Positions 40,436-52,518 of a stretch of 64,000 nt of DNA are shown here, piece by piece. The first letter of the stretch is position 1. Each line of letters begins with the position of its first letter. The notes below the pieces were generated by a model that saw nothing but the letters and a program-made list of their open reading frames with translations, did no database searches and was not told the origin of the DNA. The DNA comes from Didymella arachidicola. Lineage: Eukaryota > Ascomycota > Dothideomycetes > Pleosporales > Didymellaceae. Both the position numbers and the translations under genes were made by a program. Where the stretch lies: assembly GCA_016630955.3 (NCBI GenBank), contig CM049985.1:1178001-1242000 (forward strand), given 5' to 3'.

Positions 40436-41727
40436 TCACTTGCTCTTCTGTCCCCACCACAGTTCCGCCTCCTCCGCCTTCCACGCATCGTACTCACCCG
40501 CAGCTCTCTCGGCCACCGCCTGTTCCGCAGCTGCCTGCCATGTCTTTCCCAGGTGTCCATTCTTCAGGTCTGCCCTGAACTTTGCAACCTCGTCACCAAA
40601 CACATTTGACGCTCTGAACCACTGCGGCCTCGTCTCGTTCCCTGTGGCACCCGCCTTGATCTGCTCCGATAATTGCTGGTTTTCTGGACTATCAGGCAGC
40701 ATGGAGATGAGTGTGATCTGCTGCTCGGCTGACAGGCTTGTCCACGCTCCGTCTTCTAGCAGTAGATGGTAGATGTCGGCACGTCCTAGGCGGCTGTTCG
40801 AGTTTGTAGTGATGTAGTACGGATCGAAAATCTTGCTTTTACTCTTTCTGGGAGGATCGACTTGAGCAGGTGGCGTTTCTTGGGGGTCCTCTAAGCGCTC
40901 AGGTGCTTTGCGGATGCGTGTACTGGCGCGCTCTGGCGGGGCTCTGAGTGGCTTTGAAGCAGGCTGCTTCTTAGATCTAGGCTTTTTAGATGTTTTCTCT
41001 GCTTCTGGTACGTGACCGTTGTGTGCACCGTCGACTCTTGCTGAGGTCTCGGCCTTGTCGACTTCCCTCGGCTTGTGTGGCTTTCCTACTACATTTGCAG
41101 CGCTGTCGGGGGTGGAGTGCATCGTCGGGTCGGTCTCTACTAGAGGAGCCTCTTCCGCCTGGCGGTGTTTGCATTTCACCTGTGCATGGTTAAGTGAGGT
41201 GAAAGTAAGTACAGCTGTGACGCGTGACATACCTTGCGCCTTTTACACTCAGAGCACGCAGGGGGCCCACGTCGTGATACAGCTGCTTTCTTCGGCGTAG
41301 CCTTAGGTTTCGATTTCAGCTTTCTGACTGGCTTCTTTGAATCGGCGGGCTCGTCTGATGATGACGCGCCCTCGTCGACCATAGCAGGATCGCCATTAGC
41401 TGCAATACTGTGTTCTGGAACTTTTGTATCTACAGGGATGGACTCTGATGCTTTAACATTCGGATCTGTTGCGGGTTTTCTGCGCTTTGGTTGTCCATCG
41501 TCTTCAGCGGCATGCTGCTCAAGTCCTCTCTTGTTTGATGCTTTCGCTGTCTGATTTTCGCTTAAAGGTGCAGTTTCTGAGGTATGCTTAAGAGTGAAAA
41601 CATCATCATCGCTTATTTCGAACTCAGTTTTATCGAGTGGGAGTAAAGACTTGTTGGTCTTTGCCGATGTGACGGGAGTGCAAGGGATGGAAAAGATAGG
41701 AGACGAAGTAGGAGTCGTGTCACCCAT
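40436..41727 (-). CDS. Chromatin-type protein: partial Zn-cluster motif + ASXH-like domain
   Basis: 412 aa from exons 41727-41233 and 41179-40436 with a 53-nt intron (GTATGT...GCACAG). The splice joins ACSECKRRK to VKCKHRQ, creating C158-x2-C161-x6-C168, the first half of a Zn2Cys6 cluster. No second cysteine half follows, so it is not a complete GAL4-type domain. The C-terminal region (about 280-400), with FDPYYITTNSNSRLGRAD, IYHLLLEDGAWTSLS and QQITLISMLPDS, fits the Asx-homology (ASXH) domain, which in animals helps the BAP1/Calypso H2A deubiquitinase. The N-terminal part is low-complexity and basic, with KPVRKLKSKPKATPKKA. The ATG at 41727 is used; the frame stays open upstream to a non-ATG codon at 41907, so an additional 5' exon cannot be ruled out. 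Confidence 0.75.
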
Positions 41728-42693
41728 GGTCGTGTCTTTTGTCGTTGCAGTAGCTGGCGTGCTGGTTTGTGTTGATGGTAAAGATGTTTTAGAGTCGATA
41801 TATGATGCCAGAGGGCGGTTTGGTTGACTGTTGGCAAAATCCGCGGTGCCGTTTGTTGTCCTGCCTTTATCAGTCGCGCTCAATTGGACCGTGAGCAGGA
41901 TCCACAAAGAAAACCAGAAAGTTTTTCAGTCCAGGGTTTCATACAGGATACATATGTCTGAGGAGAGGTATATATCCACAGGTAGAAGACGGAGCCGAAG
42001 TGCAGCCAAGATGGGGCAGAGCTCAGAGCCAACTGCCGGGGTACTCCGGAAAGGTGAAGGGCACACACTTACTGTGCCAAATAAGACATGGCAGTGCTTG
42101 AAGTCACAATCCTATGAGCAAACGTCTCGCCCTTAACTTCTTACTGAAGTCGGTCGTCGTACAACTCCAGCGGTGAGTTGTTGGCAAGGCGCGAGCGTAC
42201 CCTTAACGATTGGTAGTGGTTGGAGAAAGGATCAGAACTCTCAAAGACTTGAGATGAGACAAAGCTGAAGATGTCGAGGCACTAGCGCGCACTTGCACAT
42301 GCTTTGCAAAGTCATTGATTGTAGGTGATAGGATGGTTGAATGAGTATGTCGGCCGCCCGCGTTGTTGACGCGCCAAGTCCGTCTCGAAGACGCGTTCGG
42401 CAGGCACTGCACCCCTTTCAAAGCTCCCTGTAGTCCCAAGCCCCTAAAATAATAGATGACTTCGCGTTGCAGTTGTAGCGTTCAAAGCAACAGGTCAGGT
42501 CGAGGTGTTGTGCTGTGGCCCAAGCGCACCTCCGCGCTCCGCATCGTCACTCGCTCGTGAATGTTGGCCAGCTCGATGCTCGACACGTATCCTCATCACC
42601 ACCACCTTGCGGTCGTAAGGCAGACGAACGGACCATACTTCACGAACAAGCAATTCTGTCGTAAACTCAAGGGTTGCCAAATAAGCTGCTATC
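41728..42693. other. Divergent intergenic region, ASXH gene / SEC22
   Basis: About 970 bp between two divergent starts. A possible upstream exon of the ASXH-type gene would lie in its left part. No other feature seen. Confidence 0.5.
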
Positions 42694-43498
42694 ATGATCA
42701 AGCACACAATCATCTCGCGCCTCGACGGTACGCGGCTGAAGCGTCAGACGCCTTGTTTATGTACTGACGAACCTTAGGTCTGATTCTGACCGCCTCGGTC
42801 GACGAAGGTCAGGAAGATGCCGAGTTCAACGAGGTCAAGGGCAAGGTCAAGCTCGTCCAACGCCGCCTAAATCGCAACTCAGAGCCGCAAGCCAGCATTG
42901 AGAGCGGATCCTACACATATCAGTGCGGCTCCCAGATTGCAACATGACTTGCGTACCTGCTGATATGTGAACCCAGCTATCTTATTAGCGGCGACCTCTG
43001 CTTCCTTTGCATATGCGACCGTTCTTACCCGCGCAAGCTCGCCTTCACATACCTCTCAGATCTCTCGCAAGAGTTCACCACCATCTACCAGCCGCAGCAG
43101 TATCTCTCGCCAACATGCCGGCCGTATGCGTTCGTCGAGTTTGACACCTTTATCCAGCGCACGAAGAAGACATACCAGGACTCGCGAGCGACACAGAACC
43201 TGGACAAGCTCAACGATGAGCTCAAAGACGTGACTAAGGTCATGACGAAGAACATCGAGGACCTGCTGTATAGGGGAGACAGCCTGGAGCGCATGGGCGA
43301 TATCTCAAGCAGGCTGAGAGAAGATAGCAGGAAGTACAAAAAGGCAGCAGTGCGCATCAATTGGGAATTGCTTTTGAAGCAGGTACGTTATTGGCCTAGC
43401 CTGAGCCATGATGTCGAGGAACTGACACGACACAGTACGGCCCCATTGGAGGACTAGCCTTTATCGTCATCGTCTTCATCTGGTGGAGATTCTTATAG
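42694..43498 (+). CDS. SEC22: v-SNARE Sec22
   Basis: 215 aa from four exons: 42694-42727, 42778-42923, 42978-43382 and 43436-43498; yeast Sec22 has 214 aa. It is the R-SNARE for ER-Golgi transport in both directions. The N-terminal longin domain (about 1-120) includes MIKHTIISRLDG, LILTASVDEGQ and LCFLCICDRSYPRKLAFTYL, followed by EFTTIYQPQQYLSPTCRPYAF. The SNARE motif (about 130-190) contains KLNDELKDVTKVMTKNIEDL, the central Arg of the zero layer in LLYRGDSLERM, and REDSRKYKKAAVRINWELL. The last exon encodes the C-terminal membrane anchor GGLAFIVIVFIWWRFL. Intron phases give one continuous family-like protein, which strongly supports the model. Confidence 0.96.
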
Positions 43499-44016
43499 AT
43501 GCTGCCATGTGGGCAGAGCCCCGCTTGGAACTGCAACACTACCCATGCAGCCAGCGGCGCAAGATGTTTTGACGATAATTAGAGCTTCGTTTGGACGAAC
43601 AATATACCCAGATCCGTTTTTCGCAGTATGCGCATCAAAGACGAGAACAATCGAATGGAACAGCATCCACTGTGTGTTGAGTATAGGAATCTCTCAACAC
43701 GCTGCAGTTCTTGATTAGTCGCTTTTTGCAGTTTCAACACGAACTAATGTTGATCTGAATAAGCTACTGATAAACTAGGTTAATGGTGGAGAGCCAAGTA
43801 AGCGCGATTGCTGACCATGTGCACAAATATCTTGGCACACGACCAATAACGGCAATATACTCGAGATTTGGCAAGCATCATGCTCTAGCAAGCTGATGGT
43901 CAGCGTTGTCGTTTACGAATCGCGCCGGTAGCCACCTGGCTTATACAGTCCGTTACCACGTATAAATTCAGCCTTAAATCATTCGTTCTCAACCAACTTT
44001 GCGCCCAGATTCCAAG
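43499..44016. other. Intergenic, hydrolase promoter
   Basis: About 520 bp, no gene seen. Confidence 0.45.
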
Positions 44017-44822
44017 ATGGCCACTTCGAAACCCCACATCGTCCTCCTAGCAGGTGCCTGGCATTCGCCACCCTTCTTTGCGAAGATCACCGCACTTCTC
44101 CAGGACCGTCTGTACGTGGTGCACTCTCGACAGCTTCCATCGGTTGGCGTACCGCCTTCATGGGCGCCAACTGAGGATCTCGTTCAAGACATCGTTACTG
44201 CACGTTCCCTTGTCGACTACGCCATCGGTGATGGCAACGATGTGATTGTCGTCTGCCATAGTTGGGGTGGAACAGTTGCTGGTAGCGCTCTTGTTGGTTA
44301 CGGCAAGGAGGAACGCGCAAAGAAGGGCTTGAAAGGCGGAGTGCTGAAGGTCGGATACATGTGTGCATTTATGATCGATGAGGGAACTAGTTTACATGAG
44401 ATGGCTGGTGGAAAGTACCCACCATGGTATGATATGCATGTAAGGCTCATCCCAAAGCTCGCTTGGGCGATGCTGACACTCGGAAGGAAACCTACCTTAA
44501 GGTCAAGGACCCGCAGGTGATGTACGCTGGTCTCCCGGAGGACGAGCAGGCATACTGGTTCTCACAGTTGCAGGCCCACAGCCTTGCTTCCTTGAAGGCG
44601 CCGATCTTGGGTGCAAGCTGGAAAATGATCCCAAGTAGCTACCTGATCTGCGAACAAGACCTTGTAATTCCGGTGCAACTCCAAGAGATGATGGTTAACG
44701 GAGCGAAAGAGATTGGCGCAAAAGTCGAAGTCAGCAGATTGGACACTGGACACTCGCCGTATCTGACTATGCCCAAAGAGACTGTCGATTGGATCCGGGG
44801 AGTTGCTGGTGAGGAATTGTGA
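44017..44822 (+). CDS. Alpha/beta hydrolase (AB_hydrolase type)
   Basis: 252 aa from exons 44017-44439 and 44487-44822 with a 47-nt intron (GTAAGG ... GCTGAC ... GGAAG). The start is the ATG for MATSKPHIVLLAGAWHSPPFF; an upstream TTG is not needed. The oxyanion region is LLAGAWHSP, a pattern of plant methylesterase/salicylate-esterase-like hydrolases. The nucleophile elbow is VVCHSWGG (Ser about 89). The acid is probably Asp in LICEQDLVIP and the His is in DTGHSPYLTMP. Without splicing the frame would end before the acid and His. No signal peptide, so cytosolic. Substrate unknown. Confidence 0.87.
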
Positions 44823-45382
44823 GGTTCAGGAAGCTCACCGTGCAGCATCGGGAATAAGTAGCATGTTTGAGAATAAGTAGCACGTTTGAAACATACCAAG
44901 AGTAAATCTAAGAAAGCTTCAAAGATATTACCAAAAGTTGAAATCAAGGCGCCGGGCGGTTGCCAAAAGCTGTTTGTCCTCCTTCCCATCTCCGATGTCG
45001 CGGCACTTGTTATATTGTAGCAAGCTGGCAGGTTACCTTGACCTTGCAAAATATGCAAGAGGTAGTCGCGTCCTGTCGTCCCTTGCGACAAGCCATTCAG
45101 GGCTCAGTGACATCGCGCTCATTGTCCAATGAGCAAATGCAATGGCAGACCCCTCATCTCCGTCACGCGGATTTGTTCCGAGCAGCATCGGCTCTCCACA
45201 CGGGGTTCCCACCACACCCCACGTACAGTGGTTGGTACTACGATAATCGGCACTGAGCCCAGGACATCTGATCAAAGTGAGTGAACACTTTTGTCGCCTT
45301 CTAGCTGACTACTCCGTTCGCGAACTGAACCATCTGTGGCAGTCGATTGTTTTGATCATTCCGTGGAGACCCCCGCCAAACT
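44823..45382. other. Intergenic, amidase promoter
   Basis: About 560 bp without gene-like frames. Confidence 0.45.
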
Positions 45383-47114
45383 ATGTCGAACTTAAAACCG
45401 CCAGTCAAGGTAGCAGACTGGAAACCACTGGCTCTTTCCAAACGCGTTTCAGTATTCAATAAGATACCAAAGGACTGGCTCCTTCCTATCGAACAAGCCT
45501 CACAATACACCGAAACGAGCGCTATCTCGGTCCTCGAAGTACCCAGAACAAGTGGAATTCTGACACAGAAAGAGCTAGATATTACCGAGAGCCACGATGC
45601 TACTGACCTTGTTTCCATGATGATGAGCGGTCAAGTAAGCAGCGTGGAGGTTGTTACGGCATTTTGCAAACGTGCAGCTATTGCACATCAAGCCACCAAC
45701 TGTTTGACCGAAATCCTATTCGATGAGGCGCTCACCAGAGCACAAGAGTGCGATGCCTACCTGAAATCCCACGGCCGCCCGATGGGGCCTCTTCACGGCC
45801 TGCCTATCAGTTTGAAGGACAGCTTCAATATCAAAGGTGTGCAGAGTGCGATCGGCTACGTTGCTTTCCTCGCCAATCCGCCCGCGAGCACCAATTCTGC
45901 GGTAGTACAGATTTTGTTTGATGCTGGTGCAGTGTTCTACGTCAAGACGAGCATCCCGCAGACCATGATGACAGCTGACAGCCACAACAACATTGTTGGT
46001 CGCACGCTAAATCCACACAAGCTCACTCAAACTGCAGGAGGCAGCACCGGTGGTGAGGCGGCCTTGATCGCGATGAAGGGTAGCGTGCTGGGACTTGCAA
46101 CGGACATCGCAGGGAGCAACAGAATCCCTGCACTTTGCTGCGGAATCACGAGTATCAAGCCCAGCGCAAGCCGCGTGCCATTCGCAGGCGGAGTGCCACC
46201 AGGTAGACTAGGAAGTCCGGGTCAAATACTGCCTGTTATCGGACCCTGCGGTCGATCAATCCGCGACTACGAGCTCTTCCTTCGAACAGTCATATCTTCG
46301 CAACCATGGCGCCTAGATCCCATGGCTCTCAACATTCCCTGGCGAACACCAGATCAAAGTCTCAGGGATAAAAAGTTACGCTTTGGCTTGATTCGCAGCA
46401 CACCATCCCGACCTCTTCATCCGCCAATCGCCCGCGCACTACACTCGGCCGCAACTAGCTTGAAGGCCGCTGGCCATTCCATTGTTCTCCTTGACGACAA
46501 AGCTAGTGATATGTACGCCGACGTCGAACTAGCTTGGAAATACTTCATGCTCGACCCTTCTGGTACGGCCCTCAAGCACCTCCAAGCATCAGGAGAGCCA
46601 CCCATTCCCTCTCTATCCATCTCTGGATGGCCCGAGCTCGAAGACTGGAATCCATCTCTCGATGCGCTGTGGGGCATGAATGTGCAGCGAGCAGGTGTGC
46701 TGAGGAAATATCAGTCCGTGATGGTCGGCGAAGATCTGGATGCACTCCTGATGCCCGGATACCAAGCCGTCGCGCCCAAACATGATAGCTATGGATTACC
46801 GATTTATACGGCGTTGGTCAATCTACTGGATTACCCTGCGGGAATACTTACGCATGGTCGGGCGGAAAGGGAGGCTGATAAGCAGTTCTTGAAGGAGGAT
46901 GTGGTGTATGATCCCCCTTGTAAGTACCATAAAACTTTGTAGTACCATCTATCACTCTAAGATGGTAGTTTTTGACATGAGCTGACTCAATGCAGATGAT
47001 CCTGAGGCGTCAGAGGGAATGCCAGCGCACGTACAGATCGTAGGAAAGCCACTCATGGATGAGGAGTTGTTGGAGATCATGAAGATCGTTGAGGGGATTT
47101 TGAAGGGTGTGTAA
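45383..47114 (+). CDS. Amidase-signature enzyme
   Basis: 551 aa from exons 45383-46919 and 46996-47114 (76-nt intron). The second exon gives the conserved C-terminus PEASEGMPAHVQIVGKP, which is missing if the first frame is read through. It hydrolyses amide bonds through the Ser-Ser-Lys triad: Lys145 in GLPISLKDSFNIKG, the cis Ser221 in AGGSTGGEAAL, and nucleophile Ser245 in DIAGSNRIPA. The residue after the nucleophile is Asn, where Ile/Val is usual. Length matches fungal acetamidase/general amidases (about 550 aa). The ORF order (hydrolase then amidase on the same strand) may be chance. A role in using amides as nitrogen source is plausible but unproven. Confidence 0.93.
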
Positions 47115-48454
47115 AGCATGAGTTATGAGAAACCTCATATTGCCTGGAGCGGAGAGCTATATATTGCGTTCCGAATCATGGTTAGGTACCCTTCGGCCCT
47201 GGTCGGCCGTACGTCATCGCGTCGCACTTTCCGTGCGCATAATTCTGTCCCGCTATCGCTGCACCTTGGACACAAGAAGAGCTTGGAGTCACTTCTTTGA
47301 TAGCATAGCTTTTATGAGGCGACCAGATCAATCATTCAACATCGGAACTTTGCCTGATATGGCTCTTGGCCTACTTCACAGACAAAAGCTGATCCATACA
47401 CACCATGTACTTTTGCACCCTCCGGAACATTGCTGAAATGATCTTTCAAAGGGAAGCTTCTGACTTTAGCATCTCATGACTTCCAATATTTCTTTCAAGG
47501 ACCGTGAGCGCTCTCATCGGGACTTGCATACATCAGCTCAAGCCCATGCTAGGCCATAAAATTTGCGTGGTTGAGAATGTTTGCCCATGCATTGCAGGTG
47601 GCCACACATTGGGGATTACCGCATTTATGCTTGCTGCTGTCATCAGTTTGCAACCTTCTGGAATGCAAGAGAGTGCAAATGAGTAATCCGCGAAGCAGCT
47701 TGGTCCTGGCTTTCACGCTTGCAACGACTCGGATCTGGCGGATGGCATTGTGATCATACTGCAGAACAGCTGAGGCGCGGTGAGAGTGAAGACGTGCCAC
47801 CTAGAGCGATTGACATGATAATATTCCCATGAGCAGAGACCTCGCAGGATGTGAGCTTGAAATACTGTATGGATGTATCCACTTGATTCCTTTATAGAAG
47901 TCCCCTGTCATCTTCTCTAAGCCCGAAACAGGTAATCCAGGGACTGCAAGTGGTGGTTTACCATAGGGGAATGATGGGATAAGTGCGGAAGCACTAATCA
48001 CGTGTGCTGAGGAGTACGGGGATTTTTTGACCAAGACGGCAGCGCTTCACCTTTACCGAACAATCAACCCCAACTTCATTTCTCCACTACAATTGCACGC
48101 TCATTCTGCGACTCGATTTGCGCGGTCGCTAATACCGGCGTGGACAATTGTTTCTGCGAGGATTGCCAGCGCATCCTCCTTTCGTGTGGCCTGAACGTCG
48201 CACCCAGCACCACGACTTGCCGCGCCACCGGGCATTTCGCGTTCAGTCAACCATCACAAAGCCACAGCGACTACGTCAAGTCAACATCAACATTTGACAG
48301 CTCTCTCTGACCAGCGGAAGTCAAGCTCACATTACCTTTCCCTTACTTTACTTGCCACAGAAAAGTCTGCCACCGCTGCTGCTGGCTTTTCTCCGACCCC
48401 ACATCAAGTGCGCAGACCAGACCACAGCCAAGCTTACCACAGCGTCGCATCACA
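47115..48454. other. Intergenic
   Basis: About 1.3 kb. No frame with recognisable features. The stretch just before 48455 is CT- and CA-rich, as in fungal promoters. Confidence 0.5.
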
Positions 48455-50628
48455 ATGTCGACCAACTTCCTAAATGGAAGTGCTACAGCTAGCAGCGATC
48501 CAAACGCCATGAAGCTTCCCGAGGATGTCGACGGTTTCATCGACCTGGAGATCCTTACCGACATCCACAAGTGTCTTAGCGAAAGCAAGTTCGAAGATGA
48601 CCGCACTTTGAGCATGTGGGTAAAAGCAAACTACTTGCAAGAACCTATCAATCTTTCAGAGGAAAAGACCCGCCCAATCCGCAACTCCGAAGGATTTGTC
48701 AATCTCGACAAGGCCTATCGACGCGCGCGAACGCTGACAGGGAAGGCGCAAGATAAGTGGCCTTTCCTTAACAAGGACTGGAGAAAGCTGTCGTCTACTA
48801 TCATTAAGAACGCTATTCTTGGAGACGCTGCCATGGGCGTCGCTCGAAGGGAATTCAGCGGTGCAGTCCGCGACACTCCGATGAGCAATGGTCTTGATGG
48901 TCACCACGGTAAGCTCGTCAACCTATCTGAGCGTAGGATAGTAGCTAAAATTATGCAGAATACAACTTGAAGACGCCACGGTCGCAGGCATCCTTGAACG
49001 CAACTAACCTCAGCCGATACCTGGCGCAAGAGACGAAGTCGCCACTGCCACCCGACCGATCCTTCCGCCAGCAAGGAGCCGAGCGAAATGGGCACCGTCA
49101 AGGTCTGTTATTTCAAGACTTCTCTCTGTCCCCCAGTAGGTCTGCAAGTATTGGGCTTATCGCATCGATGTCGTATTTCTTATCGACGACTTTTTTTTGG
49201 CATCGTGATTTTTTGCTCGCCGGCTGACCAAATAATGATAGATCACTCACCCGTCTCAAAGGCTAACAGCATGGTAGGTACTCCCAGCCTAGATGGTACC
49301 ACCAATGGTACCCCGCAAGATGCAGGGTCTGGAAAAGTGCGAGGTCCAGATGGTCGCTATGTAAACAAGGACAATCCTACGCCACCTGCAGCGAAGAGGC
49401 CAAACATCAAATACGTCAAGAAGTGTAAGTTTGCTTCTTATATTAATACTATCATATCATAAATAGCAGTCCAATTCGCTGACACCATATAGCAAGGACC
49501 AGGGCTGCTATAGAAGGCGAGAGTGACGAAATTCCAGACTCAAGCGATGAGGAAGTCGAGGAAGCCAAGGAAGTCTCTCGTAAGTAGCATTTTCTTTTTT
49601 GACTTCAGACCTGCCATACTGACCAGGTAAGACTTGGATCGCATCGCACCGGAGAGCGGACGTGAAGCTTCCCAAGACATCAGCGAGCCAGTAGTGAATG
49701 CCCCGAGCGCAGCAGCAGCAACAACAGGTGGTATGTATTTGATATCTACACCATTATCGAGCTAGTTTTTAACGGTCTGTATACATCGCAACTTAGAACT
49801 TGCTGATACTGGCATATAGATTTTCAAGTATCAGCCATCCTGGCCGCTGAGGCGGAAGCTGTGCCTTCGAATCTCGATCGATTGCCTACAGGTTTCTATG
49901 CTCACAAGAAACGCAAGAGCGAGTCTGGTATTCAGCGCGGCGGAATAAAGCGCGGCCGTGGCTCACGCGGAGGAATCCTTGGCCGACCTCGCAAGTCTGG
50001 GGCCCTTTCAGACCGCGCAAAGCTAGAGTCAGAAGAGGTTGAGAATTTGGAAGTCGAGCAGTCGACATCACAGTCAACACCATTATCAGACTCTCCAGCA
50101 AGCGTTCCTGCTCGCCGAAGCTCACGGAAGTCTGCGGCTCTAGCTCGCGAAACGTCAACGCCGTGGGATCCCGCAGGCGATGTCCTCTTCGGTGGTGCTT
50201 TGCAGACACAGCCATCTCGTCACGAGCTTGATGCCCCGACAAATGGTATTGCCAGGACCTTCGACTCCCCCGAGACCGTCACTCCGTCCAGTGCCAACCA
50301 GAAGCCCAGGTCTACAGCCCAGACTGTAAATGGTGGTTCCTCTTCAACGCTAGCAAAGTCATTGTCTACTTTGGCGAGACCTGGCAACGCAACCTCATCC
50401 AACAAGCGCGTATCGTTCTCTCCGGAAACACGTGATCAGCCTGGAAACATCATGTTCTTCGCACGTGTGACTACCGCCGCTGGCGATCAGGAAGTGCGCT
50501 TGTTGGAAGAAGATCTTACACATGGAGTCGATCTGGTCAAAAAGTATGCCCAGTGGCTACATGACGGCAAAGCTTCTGTCGACTTCGATACGTTCAAGCA
50601 GATCTTTAAGCTCTCGAGAGACAGCTAA
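48455..50628 (+). CDS. Six-exon putative nuclear protein with AT-hook-like motif
   Basis: 591 aa from exons 48455-48908, 48959-49102, 49242-49424, 49493-49579, 49632-49730 and 49820-50628; all junctions join in frame and the sum is a whole number of codons. I recognise no named family. The N-terminal 150 residues look folded (LPEDVDGFIDLEILTDIHKC, NLSEEKTRPIRNSEGFVNLD, KWPFLNKDWRKLSSTIIKNA). Then come a Gly/Lys-rich part containing KVRGPDGRYVNKDNPTPP, an acidic patch (GESDEIPDSSDEEVEEAKE), and KRGRGSRGGILGRPRKSG, which resembles an AT-hook/RGG segment. The last 55 residues (ARVTTAAGDQEVRLLEEDL, VDLVKKYAQWLHDG, DTFKQIFKLSRDS) look like a small C-terminal helical domain. A chromatin role is inference. 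Confidence 0.7.
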
Positions 50629-52518
50629 ACTGAAGCACTTTCCGACCCTGTGTTATTGTACAGAGACTGCGATTGATTCGCTTGTGATTGCGGAGGTAGT
50701 AAGGGGTCCGGCGTTACTAGAGGAATTTCTCACGAAAGCTTCCATACGGGAGACGTGCCAGGCAGGTACCATGTGAGCGAAACATAGTCCATGTATCTAG
50801 TCAGTGGCATAATCACCTGGTCTTTGCAAACGTGCAAGACTATGAAAGCTGGTCGAGGAGAAAGCTGAGTAAATCGAGCGTTATTCAAATGAACCAGTGC
50901 AAAGGGCCCATATGGTATGAGATATCACTGCGTTAATTGGCAGTACGTTTTGATGCATCGTTGCGTATTGGAAGTCCCAAGAACCATCCGACGCTGTTGT
51001 TGATAGCTGACTCGAGGAATCACCGCATTTAAAACATGAAAGGAAGTCTATTAGAGTGATAGACGGCAGAAAGCTTGTCCTCATCACAGCGAGGAACTCC
51101 GGAAGCCTCGCATTCTTGGTGTCTTGAGTAATCTACTTGCTTTTTTTGGTGCTACTTGCTGTGCGAATGTGGCACAGTTAAGCACAACCATGCCAAATGC
51201 TCCGCTTGTAATGCAAGGAGAACCCGTTTCAAGAAAGGCTGGCTCAGGCTGGCTCAAGCGTGAATCCAGTGCTCAACTTTGATATATATCTGGGTTTTCG
51301 CTTTTGATGTCTGAGTCGCAACCGTCACGTCTGCTGCCTCAAACACACCTATGATAGGTTAGGAAGGCACCTACAAATAATGGCAACCTATCTTCCGCGG
51401 CAACCGGAATAGGAACTCACCTCATCCTCGCCCCCTCGTTACAGACCGTCACCAAATCCACGTCATTCTCTCTACCGCTCAACAAATTTCATTGTTCGAT
51501 CTTTTTTCGGCTCCACGCTGTGGCTGCAGTTGGCGCAAGGCTCGCGAAGCGTCCGCTGCTAGGGCCAGCCCACGCATATCGAGGGTTTTGCCCAGCAACC
51601 CGGGATGAGGATTCCAGCTCGAGGTAGCTATGACTTTGGCTGCAAACATCATAGCGCCATACCTTTGAGTCCAGCCTCCCCGCGGTAGCTCGACCGTAAC
51701 TGAATGCAGCGCAAAGCCTGTGCTTGAAAGCCAGCCCGGAGATGAACCACGACATGCTTTCACGGTTGGGTACGAGGCCATGATGTCCCTGGCATCTATA
51801 CGAGAAGAGGCGCACCTAAGCGACGCAAGGCGTTAATGACACGTTCATGCTGCATGAATCTGTGCGACTTTCGAAGAACGAGAGCAATTTCTTGCTCGCA
51901 CGTAGACATCACAGGAATGGCACGTCATGCGGCAGTAATAACGTCTTGACGCCAACGGGACAGCACAAAGAGGCGGAACAGCGTTCATTTCGATAGCGTC
52001 GAGCTGCTCAAAGGCGGCTGGAAGGGGACGGAAAAGGAGGGGACCGCGGTCGAACTTGCGAATCAGCGCTAGCGGGGCTGCGTGCCGCAGCGCACCGCAG
52101 CCCGTTGGGGTCAGGGCATGCTCAGTGGGCCGCATAGCAACGACACGCTCACCCGCTAGAGTCCCATTGACTGCATGATCACGAAGCTATATCGATGGTT
52201 TTGGCGGCGGCCATGCCTTGCGAAGGTCCAGACGGGCGCCATGTGAGTGGCGTGCCCTTGCCAGCATCAGACAATTAATCAAGTAGCTTTCGCCCCGGTA
52301 ATCGACTTCACGTTTACTTCGCTAAGATGGTGATTGCATCGGCCCGTTGATCAGCCTGTTACTTTATAGGAGAGCGCGTCTAGATTAAGTTGTGCACCCA
52401 CAGCCCCGGGTCACATCTCATCTGTACCTCACCACGGTATTCCTTGATTCCGTGTTTGCGTTTGCTGCGATCTGCGTCTGCTATTACACGCGCGTCAAGA
52501 GCTAGCTAGAGCGACAAA
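50629..52518. other. 1.9-kb intergenic region
   Basis: No supported gene. Frames on the minus strand at 51479-51815 overlap in different phases and lack domains. A short direct repeat (ggctcaggctggctcaagc) is visible at about 51240-51259. The right end is the carboxylesterase promoter. Confidence 0.5.
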
